Below, piece after piece: positions 16,665-24,768 of a DNA stretch of 37,556 nt. The stretch comes from a virus. The translations under genes were made by a program, and so were the position numbers. The stretch covers positions 1 to 37,556 of the IMG/VR virus record IMGVR_UViG_3300033141_002298; one strand, written 5' to 3'. How positions within the stretch are numbered: the stretch's first letter is position 1; every line of letters starts with the position of its first letter. A model generated the notes under the pieces. It made no database searches, was not told the origin of the DNA, and saw nothing but the letters and a program-made list of their open reading frames with translations.

Positions 16665-17192
16665 TTATAATTGCGGTGTCGACGGGTACGTTATGTTTTG
16701 AGAAATATCTTTCTTCCACAACATACAAGCAATATAAATAACTCTATTACTAGTACCAAAATAAGGTACAACATTTGCCACATCAAATTCTATTTGTTGT
16801 TGAGGAGCGTCAATAGGCCAGATAATAGTATCTCCTACAACTATCTTTCCCCACTCATAACCATAAGTGTACATAAGATAATCATACCTCTGAAGCCTAC
16901 CAGCCTCAGAAACAAAATCTGCGTTACCACTTCTACCGTGAGGAGGAAAAGCCTCCATAATGCATTGAATAGGACGGTCATCGGCATTACCATAAATCCA
17001 CCCATCATTACAAATACTACAATAAGGGTCTCTATTCTCTGTAATTGCATCCCAACAAGAACAACGAACAGAATCCTTCTTAGCTAACAATCTAGCCCAA
17101 GAAGGGAATTGCGATAAAATAATAGTAAATTCTCTTTCATCTATTATAGGAGTATGTGGACTTCCTATTTTCAATTGTCTATGTTGAGACAT
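16665..17192 (-). CDS. Head-tail connector candidate with a zinc-binding knuckle
   Basis: Protein of 175 residues. It contains C44 and C46 (RCSCWD) and C58 and C61 (PYCSICNDGWIYG), a likely four-Cys zinc site, followed by beta-rich sequence. Connector proteins with a CxxC...CxxC knuckle near GW(I/L)YG are seen in several phage head-tail clusters. It starts 2 nt after the stop of the upstream zinc-ribbon gene, and GGGTGAG lies 5 nt before the ATG. The last 60 bases overlap the region upstream of the glycosyltransferase start. The neck role is inferred. Confidence 0.55.
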   Translation of the reverse strand: MSQHRQLKIGSPHTPIIDEREFTIILSQFPSWARLLAKKDSVRCSCWDAITENRDPYCSICNDGWIYGNADDRPIQCIMEAFPPHGRSGNADFVSEAGRLQRYDYLMYTYGYEWGKIVVGDTIIWPIDAPQQQIEFDVANVVPYFGTSNRVIYIACMLWKKDISQNITYPSTPQL

Positions 17193-17194
17193 TC

Positions 17195-17455
17195 CTACTC
17201 ACCCTTATTTTTGTTCTCACCATACGTTGTTTCTAAATATGATGTTTCTAAACAAGTACTCCCCGTTCCAGCTAGAAAATCATACTCTTGGTCAATAATT
17301 GTATAATCATCTATTCTAACGTCACTGTTCATAACTGAAATACACCAATTACACTCTACACACTTTATTGTATAATAATAATCTGTAGACCCTAAATGAA
17401 TGTGTTCCTTAGTTTTTACTCGTTCTGTTTCTCCACCACATACTGGACAATCCAT
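17195..17455 (-). CDS. Small zinc-ribbon protein
   Basis: Protein of 86 residues starting MDCPVCGGETERVK, with a second pair in KCVECNWC. Two CxxC knuckles about 30 residues apart form a classical zinc ribbon. The C-terminal 40 residues are acidic and Tyr/Thr-rich. GAGGTGA lies 5 nt before the ATG. It is co-transcribed with neck candidates; whether it is a virion or regulatory protein is unknown. Confidence 0.6.
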   Translation of the reverse strand: MDCPVCGGETERVKTKEHIHLGSTDYYYTIKCVECNWCISVMNSDVRIDDYTIIDQEYDFLAGTGSTCLETSYLETTYGENKNKGE

Positions 17456-17465
17456 TTTTTCACCT

Positions 17466-18287
17466 CTAACTATTGAATATAATTACTCTATCTCCATAAG
17501 CATAAACCATTGCTTCTCCTAAGTCAATAATTCTCTCACTTTTATTAGCTGGAAATACTCTTTCTTGATACGGCAATGAATAGGCACTTCTATTAACTAT
17601 TATGCAAGGAGCACCATCGTAAACCAGTTTTAGTGTATTAATCATTTGATTACAAACACGTTCATATTCCTTGAAGAGAGCTTCCATTGACATACCTTCT
17701 CCCCATAACTTGGTTTGTACACTAAGTCCACCTACATTGTAACTGAACCCTCCTTGAACAGCATTACTATTATTCATTTGAACTATAGCATCTCTCACTG
17801 CAAAAACATACACCGTAAAAATTGCTAGCTGTTCAGTAGTATTGTCAGAAGTTATATCATAATCCCAATACTCAGTAGATTTATCACCATGAAACTCAGC
17901 ATTTAACCAGACCTTTCTTTGGTCTATAATGATGTTAAGATTGTTATCCGTTAACCCGTTCCAGTGAGCATACGTTGCCCAAACCTTATCTCCGCTTGAA
18001 ACACTTGCTCCAGACGCTAAATATACTTCTCCTTCCATAGCATTGTAATATGAACCACTGTTAGCATTATAAAGATTAGTACCAGAGTGCCACGGGTCAT
18101 TTTCCAACCATATCCCAGCAACAGCTTTCACCGGGGTATTTCTAGCAAATATGTAATGTTGAGAGGTTCCAGAATAAACATGTGCTCTTTCATTTTCTGT
18201 TGTTAACGTCTGGATTATTCCAACCGACGTTAGCATGTTCCTAACATTTGTTACATGGCTATTTGAACCAGACGTTATGAAGCTCAT
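17466..18287 (-). CDS. Virion neck or head-completion protein candidate
   Basis: Protein of 273 residues with a Ser/Asn/Gly-rich N-terminal region, a central beta domain (EGEVYLASGASVSSGDKVWATY), and a helix (MSMEALFKEYERVCNQMINTL) before a C-terminal beta hairpin. The family is not recognised. It is the first gene of the operon 18287-16665, downstream of the capsid genes, where the adaptor or neck protein is usually encoded. A TATA box shared with the divergent sulfotransferase gene is about 60 nt upstream, giving a leader of roughly 35-40 nt. Confidence 0.5.
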   Translation of the reverse strand: MSFITSGSNSHVTNVRNMLTSVGIIQTLTTENERAHVYSGTSQHYIFARNTPVKAVAGIWLENDPWHSGTNLYNANSGSYYNAMEGEVYLASGASVSSGDKVWATYAHWNGLTDNNLNIIIDQRKVWLNAEFHGDKSTEYWDYDITSDNTTEQLAIFTVYVFAVRDAIVQMNNSNAVQGGFSYNVGGLSVQTKLWGEGMSMEALFKEYERVCNQMINTLKLVYDGAPCIIVNRSAYSLPYQERVFPANKSERIIDLGEAMVYAYGDRVIIFNS

Positions 18288-18346
18288 TACATTACTTGCC
18301 GTTTAGGAGTAAAAAAAGCTGTCGGTTCAAAAAATAATTGTCAAAA

Positions 18347-18354
18347 TATTTAAA
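18347..18354. promoter_or_regulatory. Shared palindromic TATA element for divergent genes
   Basis: TATTTAAA reads as TTTAAATA on the minus strand. On the plus strand it is centred 26-27 nt before the ATG at 18378, giving a leaderless sulfotransferase transcript. On the minus strand it would start transcripts near 18325 for the neck operon. Confidence 0.5.
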
Positions 18355-18377
18355 AATGATAAAGATAACCGTGATAT

Positions 18378-18932
18378 ATGAAAAGAAGTATACTTGTTTT
18401 AGGTATAGAACGAACTGGAACAAGAATAGTAACAAAAATGATTATTGATGGTGGAGTATGGGGAGATAGTAATCATGAACAAAGAGTAAATATGGCACTA
18501 ATAGGGAAGTACCTTATACCAGATGAAATAGAGACAGTAGTAATAAGGAGAAGTTATCCTCATAATGGATTATATCCAAGCATAAATAGACTAATTTACA
18601 GCATGAATACAATAGGATATCCTATATCAGACATTGTATTAACAATAAGAGATACTAACTTTGTTATAATATCACAACATAAAAGCGATAAAATATTACC
18701 TTTCCCAGCAGAAATAAAAGATAGAGACAGAGAAAAACTATTTCAAAAATCCCTAAAAATAATATTTGAACAATTATCAAAAATAAAAATACCAGTAACG
18801 GTAATATCATACGAAGCATTAGTAAATTATCCACAATTTATATTTAATCATATAAAAGATAGATTAAACTTACCAAAACTGCCAAACACAGAAATATTTG
18901 ACGGCAACAAAAAATATACAAAAAAGAGATGA
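18378..18932 (+). CDS. Sulfotransferase-like protein
   Basis: Protein of 184 residues. The N-terminal segment MKRSILVLGIERTGTRIVTK is the 5'-phosphosulfate-binding P-loop type of sulfotransferases (G-x-x-R-T-G-T). A later VISYEALVNYPQFIF matches the SYE.L...P segment seen near the C-terminus of this superfamily. It is short for the family (usually 250-300 residues), so a minimal or diverged enzyme is possible. It would use PAPS to sulfate a sugar, lipid or protein. It is the only plus-strand gene inside the virion module and has its own leaderless promoter, which looks like a later insertion. A P-loop kinase-like relative is the main alternative. Confidence 0.65.
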   Translation: MKRSILVLGIERTGTRIVTKMIIDGGVWGDSNHEQRVNMALIGKYLIPDEIETVVIRRSYPHNGLYPSINRLIYSMNTIGYPISDIVLTIRDTNFVIISQHKSDKILPFPAEIKDRDREKLFQKSLKIIFEQLSKIKIPVTVISYEALVNYPQFIFNHIKDRLNLPKLPNTEIFDGNKKYTKKR

Positions 18933-18965
18933 AATGAAAATATTATTCCCAATAAACATTCTTCA

Positions 18966-19322
18966 TTAAATGTTTCTGGTATCCCAAAGTCCACATTTTG
19001 TACATTGCCAAGTAGAATAACCCGTATTAGTATGTTTTAAAACCCAGCTATGGTCACAATCTATCACAGAATGCCTTTTTACGTAGCCATCATAAAAATC
19101 AACCGTATTATCACTGGCTGTAATTATTGAAATACCTTTCAGAATTTCTTCTATCTCTCTAACACGTTCACATATTCTTGAAATCTTCCTACTCATTTTC
19201 ATGATTTCAGCAGCATATTTATCTTTCTTAGTCATCTGAGCAAAAAACTCTTCTACCTCTTTATCTGTTTTATATTTCTTTGATTTATACTTATTTTTTA
19301 ATAAATCACTCTCAAACCCCAT
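18966..19322 (-). CDS. Coiled-coil protein with C-terminal zinc ribbon
   Basis: Protein of 118 residues. Residues about 20-65 are a charged helix (KEVEEFFAQMTKKDKYAAEI, then MSRKISRICERVREIEE). The C-terminus holds a metal site, with CDHSWVL, then H and CTKCGLWD. Proteins with a helix then DH.W.....C..CG are common small phage proteins, but I cannot assign a role. It lies just after the capsid gene's poly-T tract; a GAGG lies 7 nt before the ATG, and a TTTTAATTAA box is about 35 nt upstream. Confidence 0.6.
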   Translation of the reverse strand: MGFESDLLKNKYKSKKYKTDKEVEEFFAQMTKKDKYAAEIMKMSRKISRICERVREIEEILKGISIITASDNTVDFYDGYVKRHSVIDCDHSWVLKHTNTGYSTWQCTKCGLWDTRNI

Positions 19323-19375
19323 AATTATTCCTCATTATCACAACAGTCTGTCTTAATTAAAAGGTTTTCTAATAT

Positions 19376-19398
19376 AAAAAAAAGAAAAAAAAAGAAAA
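19376..19398 (-). terminator. Strong poly-T terminator after the major capsid gene
   Basis: The minus strand has runs of four, nine and eight T separated by single C, starting 10 nt after the capsid stop codon. No hairpin is needed: archaeal termination works on U-rich tracts. This is the longest T tract of the virion module. Confidence 0.7.
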
Positions 19399-19407
19399 GT
19401 TTTACTT

Positions 19408-20430
19408 TTATCCAGTGTAATCGGCTGGGTTGACATATGATAAGTTATCCAATCTTGCCGCAGCATCTGGATTGACAATACCGACACCCATTCTGGATGT
19501 CATGTAGATAGCAATACTGTCATGTGAAATAAGACTCTCTCTGTCAACTGACAATGGTCGTCTCATAAATCTAACAGCATACTTACCCTTGTTTAAGAAC
19601 AGAGCTTTGTCTGTATCCATCCAAGGAGTAACTACAATATCAATACCAGCAATTGGATATAGTCCACCACGCCTCATGGTTGCTTGTTGGTCTGGAGGAA
19701 GTATTTGCCATACGTTTGATGACTTGAATTCGTCCATCATCATCAGATAGGTAAATACATATGGATGTACTACCATCGTCTCGTAAGGAATATCTTCTGC
19801 TCTACCAATAGAAAGCATGACTTGTATCTTTTCCCAGTCTAATGTTCCACTAGCAGTCCAATCTGTATCAGTGGCGTCGAGTATATGATTAGAAACTTTT
19901 TGACCAGTTTTCCAGTCAGTAGTTCCATCAGAAGGTCCACTAATCAAAGTTTTCATGATTAGTTGGTCCTCATATCTACGACAAGCGTCTAAAGCTAAAC
20001 GAATTTGACGAGATGTTACATCAAATGATTGAACATCTTCAATCGTCTCATTAGTTATAACTATACCAATACCAAATTTGGTGATTTCAGTTCTTACCTT
20101 TCCATAGCTAGATTTAGCGATTGGAATTTCTGCTCCCTCAGTTAGAGGTTCTGCATCAAATCCAATTTCGAAAGTATAAGAAACTACTGGAGCATTGACG
20201 TTTATGGTGTCAACAAGTCCCACAGCGATAAGGTCTGGAATATATTCTTCCCAAGCTTGACGATTAATAGCTTCACCAATGAAAAGTATCATATCTTCTC
20301 TGCTAATGTATTGGTTAAGCAATGTATGTAACTGTTCCATACTTTTTGGTGCATTGACATAGTCATCACCAAATTTGATGTATTCTGCAGTTCTAAAGCT
20401 TGAATAGTTTTGATTAATTGTTGCTACCAT
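19408..20430 (-). CDS. Major capsid protein (HK97 fold)
   Basis: Protein of 340 residues. The order is an N-terminal helix region (PKSMEQLHTLLNQYISREDM), the elongated E-loop area (VSYTFEIGFDAEPLTEGAEI), a long spine helix (TSRQIRLALDACRRYEDQLI), and then the P and A domains with MVVHPYVFTYLMMMDEFKSS and GIDIVVTPWMD. The sequence HPYVFTYL...G.L..IAGIDIVV is typical of HK97-fold capsid proteins. The start is the ATG at 20430, with GAGG 9 nt upstream; an ATG at 20439 lies inside the previous gene. It forms the icosahedral shell together with the decoration protein and is followed by a strong T tract. Confidence 0.85.
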   Translation of the reverse strand: MVATINQNYSSFRTAEYIKFGDDYVNAPKSMEQLHTLLNQYISREDMILFIGEAINRQAWEEYIPDLIAVGLVDTINVNAPVVSYTFEIGFDAEPLTEGAEIPIAKSSYGKVRTEITKFGIGIVITNETIEDVQSFDVTSRQIRLALDACRRYEDQLIMKTLISGPSDGTTDWKTGQKVSNHILDATDTDWTASGTLDWEKIQVMLSIGRAEDIPYETMVVHPYVFTYLMMMDEFKSSNVWQILPPDQQATMRRGGLYPIAGIDIVVTPWMDTDKALFLNKGKYAVRFMRRPLSVDRESLISHDSIAIYMTSRMGVGIVNPDAAARLDNLSYVNPADYTG

Positions 20431-20432
20431 TT

Positions 20433-21062
20433 TTACCATCCTCTTTTCTTAGATAAGTCGACTAAGACTACTGGAATATTCGTATCAGATGTTAGGTTTG
20501 GACCTAATGAGCCGCTAGAAATACCAATAACTTGACCTATCACATATGCTCTGTCTGGGCCAGTTGCACTTCCTACTGCTCCACAAGCTTCTACGTATCC
20601 ATCTGTTCCAGATGAAAGTGTAACGTATCCACCCATTGTAGGAGCTGTACCACTATAACAAACCCAAATAGGTTCGTCTGTTACATAAGTTCCAATATAT
20701 TGATTTTCCAAAGTTGTAGTACCACTCTGTGAGTCGTAGATGTTTAATGAGCTACCCCATACGTTCCATTGAGGGATTGCCTTTCTGGTTGCTATTCCTA
20801 AAATCTTATAATCTGTAGCACCGCTACCTAAAAGTACTCCACTTGAAGCAACGTCGGCTGCTGAAAGAATATCGCCTTCTGGCATAAGTCTTTCGTCATA
20901 TCCAGATTGTCCACCATAGTATTGTGTCGAAGGCACTTCCCCAGTCTGAACAACTATTGTTCCAGCATCCCAATTGGTACTTCCACTGGCTACTGCTACC
21001 ATCTTAACATTCTTTGGTGCGAATCTTAATCCGCCTCTAAAAGGTTTTCTAAAGTTTGGCAT
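20433..21062 (-). CDS. Capsid decoration/stabilisation protein candidate
   Basis: Protein of 209 residues, rich in Gly, Ser, Thr and Val, with many beta strands and a basic N-terminal tail (MPNFRKPFRGGLRFAPKN). The order protease-scaffold, this gene, capsid matches that of lambda gpD-type or larger beta-barrel decoration proteins. The segments VSSGVLLGSGATDYKILGIA-like and GGYVTLSSGTDGYVEACG suggest a beta-tulip or beta-barrel fold. The ATG overlaps the protease stop (TAATG). The role is inferred from order and composition. Confidence 0.6.
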   Translation of the reverse strand: MPNFRKPFRGGLRFAPKNVKMVAVASGSTNWDAGTIVVQTGEVPSTQYYGGQSGYDERLMPEGDILSAADVASSGVLLGSGATDYKILGIATRKAIPQWNVWGSSLNIYDSQSGTTTLENQYIGTYVTDEPIWVCYSGTAPTMGGYVTLSSGTDGYVEACGAVGSATGPDRAYVIGQVIGISSGSLGPNLTSDTNIPVVLVDLSKKRGW

Positions 21063-22243
21063 TAATCCTCAACTCCTTTAAAAGCTGACTGTGCTAGTAC
21101 ACGAGCCACTTCGTTTCTGTCTTTTTCGGTATGTTCATCCCTAACCTTCTGCGTCCAGCTTAAGTTAAATACTCGTCCAATCCCAGTGATTACCATTTCT
21201 CTTTCGGCATCAGCCTTAAGTTTCTTTGGGTCTCCAGCGATGAATTGGCCTTGATTAACAACAGCATCTGCTTGATTTGAAGGCGAGGGGGTTTTCTTCT
21301 CAAGTACTTTCACCGTAGTGTAGACTTGCTCAAGAACTGTAAGGTCTCTGTCTGCATAGGTTTTTGGTTCCTCTCCCGTTATTGCACAGATTTGGTCTAT
21401 AAGAGCTGTTTTCTTTTCAACTTCTATCTTATCAAACATCTTCTTGTATTTCTCATTCTCTATAGCCGCTTGTTTCATCTGTTCGAGGGTAGGAATAACA
21501 GACTCTTTGAACGCTCTCAGTTCTTCGATTTGTTTTTCGTACTCGATAACTGATTTGTTTTCTTCCGTACTCAAATTTATCCTCTCTTTATTCTTCTGTT
21601 GTTCTAAGATTCTTTCTTTTATAGAATCATTTATTGACTGAACCAGAACCATATAACTCTTAGAATTAAGGTCATTTAGTTCTGATGCACTCTGGGCCAC
21701 ACCAATCGTGGCATTGGGGTCTGCACCTTCTACTACTATACCAAGATGCACAGCTTCAGCATCATAAACCAGTCCTTCACACTTAACGTCCTTGTATTCT
21801 TGATTAATCATATGCACACATTCACCGACTTGTTTTCCGCATATACTGCATCTAAAATCCTTGAGATAAGCTCTTACTGATGTATTTTTTACATATCCTT
21901 GTTCTATCTTGTGAGCAATCTTGCTCGGGTCTTCTCTATCTACATCTCCAATGTACTCAAGCATTCCTTGTTTGTTTACTGTATGCTTAATTATTCCTAC
22001 TACTTTGGTTACGTCATCAAAGTGATGGTTTAAAACAATTTCTCTGCTCTTAAGACTTTTAGCATAATTGGTTAAGGCTTGGTCTACCCAGCGAATACCG
22101 AAGTTATTAGTCTGATTAGATACTGCTACTCCTCTCACTGGAAGTCCTTTTATATCGTACTTGGTAACAATATCCTCATCATCGGTTATAGATGATAAAG
22201 GAAGATATTGCTGCAACGTACGAGTGTCATTGTCGTACCCCAT
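21062..22243 (-). CDS. Prohead protease fused to scaffold
   Basis: Protein of 393 residues. Residues 1-190 are a prohead serine protease: H73/H74 in EIVLNHHFDD, followed by VVGIIKH, and S122 in VKNTSVRAYL. Right after the Ser lies a zinc knuckle CSICGKQVGECVH (C132, C135, C142, H144), a known insertion in many phage maturation proteases. Residues about 200-285 form a charged coiled coil and the rest is low complexity, typical of a fused scaffold that is cut out on maturation. A TATA box 27 nt before the ATG shows leaderless transcription. It cleaves itself and capsid precursors inside the prohead. Confidence 0.82.
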   Translation of the reverse strand: MGYDNDTRTLQQYLPLSSITDDEDIVTKYDIKGLPVRGVAVSNQTNNFGIRWVDQALTNYAKSLKSREIVLNHHFDDVTKVVGIIKHTVNKQGMLEYIGDVDREDPSKIAHKIEQGYVKNTSVRAYLKDFRCSICGKQVGECVHMINQEYKDVKCEGLVYDAEAVHLGIVVEGADPNATIGVAQSASELNDLNSKSYMVLVQSINDSIKERILEQQKNKERINLSTEENKSVIEYEKQIEELRAFKESVIPTLEQMKQAAIENEKYKKMFDKIEVEKKTALIDQICAITGEEPKTYADRDLTVLEQVYTTVKVLEKKTPSPSNQADAVVNQGQFIAGDPKKLKADAEREMVITGIGRVFNLSWTQKVRDEHTEKDRNEVARVLAQSAFKGVED

Positions 22244-22266
22244 AAATAGATTTTACGACTTAGAAG

Positions 22267-22274
22267 TATATAAA
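22267..22274 (-). promoter_or_regulatory. TATA box of the protease-capsid operon
   Basis: Minus strand TTTATATA, centred about 27 nt before the ATG at 22243. No ribosome binding site precedes that ATG, so the transcript is probably leaderless. Confidence 0.6.
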
Positions 22275-22277
22275 TAT

Positions 22278-22300
22278 GTTTAACCCTAAGAGGGCTAAAC
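22278..22300. terminator. Short hairpin between portal and protease genes
   Basis: GTTTA-a-CCCT, loop AAG, AGGG-c-TAAAC forms a nine-pair stem with one mismatch. It lies after the portal stop and immediately upstream of the protease TATA box. It may end portal transcripts or act as an operator; which is not decidable here. Confidence 0.4.
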
Positions 22301-22369
22301 TACAAAATACAACTATAACTCTTTTTCCATGTAAAAAATGAAGGGGGTCGATTTTTGTCGAAACCAACT

Positions 22370-23926
22370 TTATTTAGGCTTTGTTTTATCAGATTTATGA
22401 GATTGTGTTTTAGTATTAGTAGCTCTAGTCTTAGCAGCAGCAGCACTAATTTGAGCAGTCTCTTTCTGTACTTCCAATCCTTTTTCTTGAATATCTAGCT
22501 CTCTGTCCATGTTCTCAGTAGCCTTATTAAGATTCTCAGCTTGAGCAAGAAATTGTCTGAGTTGAGGATGTAATTCATCTTCATCATAGTATTCTGACCT
22601 ACCAAACTCTTTACGAGCTTCTGGCAAAGTAAGAGTACCAGCAATAAGTTCTTCTCTAACTCTTAATCTTCTATTAGGAATATTCTCAATTTCATTATAT
22701 CTAATAAAGGGTACTTCAGCATATTGTATTGGGGTAATTTCATGAACAGCCTTTCTTCCATTAGCTGTTTTTAGGTCATTAGGATGAAACAAAAAGATAT
22801 CTCGCAAAACCTCATTAGTAATCATTCCACCTATATAGTTTTGTAGAACCATTATTCTTCTTCTGAAATACTCTTCTGTAATTTCATCTGTCTGCCCAGA
22901 AGTAGAAGGAACTAATCCAAGTATAGTAGCTGGAACACCTAAAGTAGTAGAAATAGCTCGTATTTGATATTCCATAAACCAATCAGTATCCATAACTTTA
23001 TCTCCACCAGAAATAACTTCTGCCTTAACTCTGCCGTCTACTGCTATGTCAGAACCCATAGATAATCCTTGAGAAATACTAGTTGCTATTCCTTCCATAT
23101 GTTTTCGAGGCATGGGATTATCAGCATCACCCATATACCATACAGTGAGTGGTCTTGCCATAGTTCTGATAATATCAGCAGTATCACTTTCCGCACCAAG
23201 TAAAATATTAATAGAAGTACGAATAGGTCTCATCAATGACCTACCATATGCTCCTCCAGTATAATCTCTTCTTTTGAAGTGAACCACATTCTCTGCTGGA
23301 ACCTTAATAAGCCACTCATCTCTATCTCTTTTATTAGACTTCCCTTTAGTAACACCAGCTCTTGGAACAAAATATGAACCTTGTACATGTTCAATCTTCG
23401 AAACGTCTTGTACATATGTTTTAGGATTTCCCCATTTATCCCTCTCTATCTCAACAGTATGAGGATGTACGAGTTTCAATTTCTTTATTCCCCATCCTCC
23501 TTCATCATAACTTTTTTCATCATAAATTTTCTCTACAAAAGCATCTCCCAACCCTTCTACACACAAAGCTATCTTTTCTTTAAGACTTGTAAGATTTACA
23601 AATCTACTCCACAACCTTAAGAACTTTAACTTCTCTTTATGTCTGTCCTCCAACTCCTCGTCATTGTCAAATCCGAAAGTATATCCGTATGCTACAGTTA
23701 CACTTGCTTTGAGGTCTAAACATGCCATAACTATTCCAACGGTATCCATGGCTTCTTCATATTTTAATATATTATCTTTCCTAGCTTCAGTAAATCGTAT
23801 ATACTTTTTTGGAAGAATAACCAATTTTCCTTCGTTTCTTGGTCTCGCTTGGTCAACAAACCACTGCTGATTCATTCTTGTACCCAAGTGAGTAGCATAT
23901 GGTTCTGGATACTCTTTTTCATTCAT
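22370..23926 (-). CDS. Portal protein
   Basis: Protein of 518 residues of the HK97/SPP1-like portal type. An early segment has AMDTVGIVMACLDLKASVTV, the centre has ENVVHFKRRDYTGGAYGRSL, then IRTSINILLGAESDTADIIR. The long stem helix area is followed by GVPATILGLVPSTSGQTDEI and YFRRRIMVLQNYIGGMI. The sequence LG.P...LG....S. is characteristic of portals. The C-terminus is Lys/Ala-rich and disordered. The dodecamer would sit at the capsid vertex and feed DNA. It is the first gene of the virion module here. A TTTAAGTA box is 25 nt before the ATG, and AGGAT is adjacent. Confidence 0.87.
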   Translation of the reverse strand: MNEKEYPEPYATHLGTRMNQQWFVDQARPRNEGKLVILPKKYIRFTEARKDNILKYEEAMDTVGIVMACLDLKASVTVAYGYTFGFDNDEELEDRHKEKLKFLRLWSRFVNLTSLKEKIALCVEGLGDAFVEKIYDEKSYDEGGWGIKKLKLVHPHTVEIERDKWGNPKTYVQDVSKIEHVQGSYFVPRAGVTKGKSNKRDRDEWLIKVPAENVVHFKRRDYTGGAYGRSLMRPIRTSINILLGAESDTADIIRTMARPLTVWYMGDADNPMPRKHMEGIATSISQGLSMGSDIAVDGRVKAEVISGGDKVMDTDWFMEYQIRAISTTLGVPATILGLVPSTSGQTDEITEEYFRRRIMVLQNYIGGMITNEVLRDIFLFHPNDLKTANGRKAVHEITPIQYAEVPFIRYNEIENIPNRRLRVREELIAGTLTLPEARKEFGRSEYYDEDELHPQLRQFLAQAENLNKATENMDRELDIQEKGLEVQKETAQISAAAAKTRATNTKTQSHKSDKTKPK

Positions 23927-23948
23927 ATCCTATTTTTCAACTTAAGAT

Positions 23949-23956
23949 TACTTAAA
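23949..23956 (-). promoter_or_regulatory. TATA box of the portal gene
   Basis: Minus strand TTTAAGTA, centred about 25 nt before the ATG at 23926. It lies back to back with the plus-strand promoter at 23993, so the 95-base gap is a divergent promoter region. Confidence 0.5.
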
Positions 23957-23992
23957 TCTGTCTGTTAAATTTAGCTAAATATAATCGTAATG

Positions 23993-24000
23993 TTTAAATA
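23993..24000 (+). promoter_or_regulatory. TATA box of the plus-strand operon 24022-27102
   Basis: TTTAAATA centred about 25 nt before the ATG at 24022. No Shine-Dalgarno is visible before this first gene, whereas the next genes have GGAGG, as expected for a leaderless first cistron. Confidence 0.6.
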
Positions 24001-24021
24001 TATTTAATCCCACGTTACACC

Positions 24022-24564
24022 ATGAAACGAATAGAGGTAGAAAAAACCGACCTTAAAATATTACTTTCAACAGCAAAAGAAAAAGAAAAGGGAGTAGAAT
24101 ACTATCTATGGGATAGGGGGTATCTTATAGGGGGTAATCAACATCTAACAGAAGTAGATGAAGAAATAGTAAGAAAGATAATGACCCCCACCGAAGAATT
24201 ACCAATAAAATACAAAACATGGACACTGAAACCTACCAGTTTTATTCATTCAGAAGTAATGAAACGTGCTATACATATTATAAGGTTAGAAGACCTTCCG
24301 TCGTACGGGAAGGTACCAGAAGGATATTTTTTCATATCAAATCATCCAACAGTATTTGACGCCCATTATTACGACGCAGAAAGATGGTATGAAATTAAAA
24401 AAACCCAGTGGAAAGTATGGATAGATAATGAAGTGTACGAACATTGGAAAGTATATCTTTATTTTCCAGCTAATCATCTTTATGACCATTCCCCCCCATT
24501 CGTAGTAGATTATAGTGTTATCCCAATACCAGTAAAACCAATAGGAGGAAACAAAAATGAGTAA
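24022..24564 (+). CDS. Hypothetical protein, 180 aa
   Basis: Not recognised. Soluble, mixed alpha/beta, with an unusually high content of aromatic residues and His in the second half (NHPTVFDAHYYDAERWYEIK, then YEHWKVYLYFPANHLYDHSP). The run of His and Asp could bind metal, but no known catalytic pattern is visible. It is the first gene of the plus-strand operon and overlaps the Com-like gene by eight bases. Confidence 0.6.
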   Translation: MKRIEVEKTDLKILLSTAKEKEKGVEYYLWDRGYLIGGNQHLTEVDEEIVRKIMTPTEELPIKYKTWTLKPTSFIHSEVMKRAIHIIRLEDLPSYGKVPEGYFFISNHPTVFDAHYYDAERWYEIKKTQWKVWIDNEVYEHWKVYLYFPANHLYDHSPPFVVDYSVIPIPVKPIGGNKNE

Positions 24565-24760
24565 AACACCACAACACCCTCCCCAACCTATTTATTGTTG
24601 TTATTGTGAATCACGTCAGATACTTGAATCTAACGTTCATTTTAATACCAGATTGAAGTGTCCAAGATGTAAGACAGAATTTCAATGCATAGATAGTGGA
24701 GTGGGAGAACTTCATGTAGTTATTAGACAACCAAAAGAAGAAGAAGTACCAAGGATGTAG
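24557..24760 (+). CDS. Com-like zinc-ribbon protein
   Basis: Protein of 67 residues with YCCYCES, then 15-20 residues and RLKCPRCKTEFQCI. The pattern C-x2-C...(I/L)KCPRCK is like Mu Com, the zinc-finger activator of mom translation, and lies directly upstream of a DNA-modification enzyme, as Com does. Here the next gene is a methyltransferase rather than Mom. GGAGG lies 7 nt before the ATG. The match is to a short, common motif, so a generic zinc ribbon is possible. Confidence 0.55.
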   Translation: MSKTPQHPPQPIYCCYCESRQILESNVHFNTRLKCPRCKTEFQCIDSGVGELHVVIRQPKEEEVPRM

Positions 24761-24768
24761 GATGTAAT

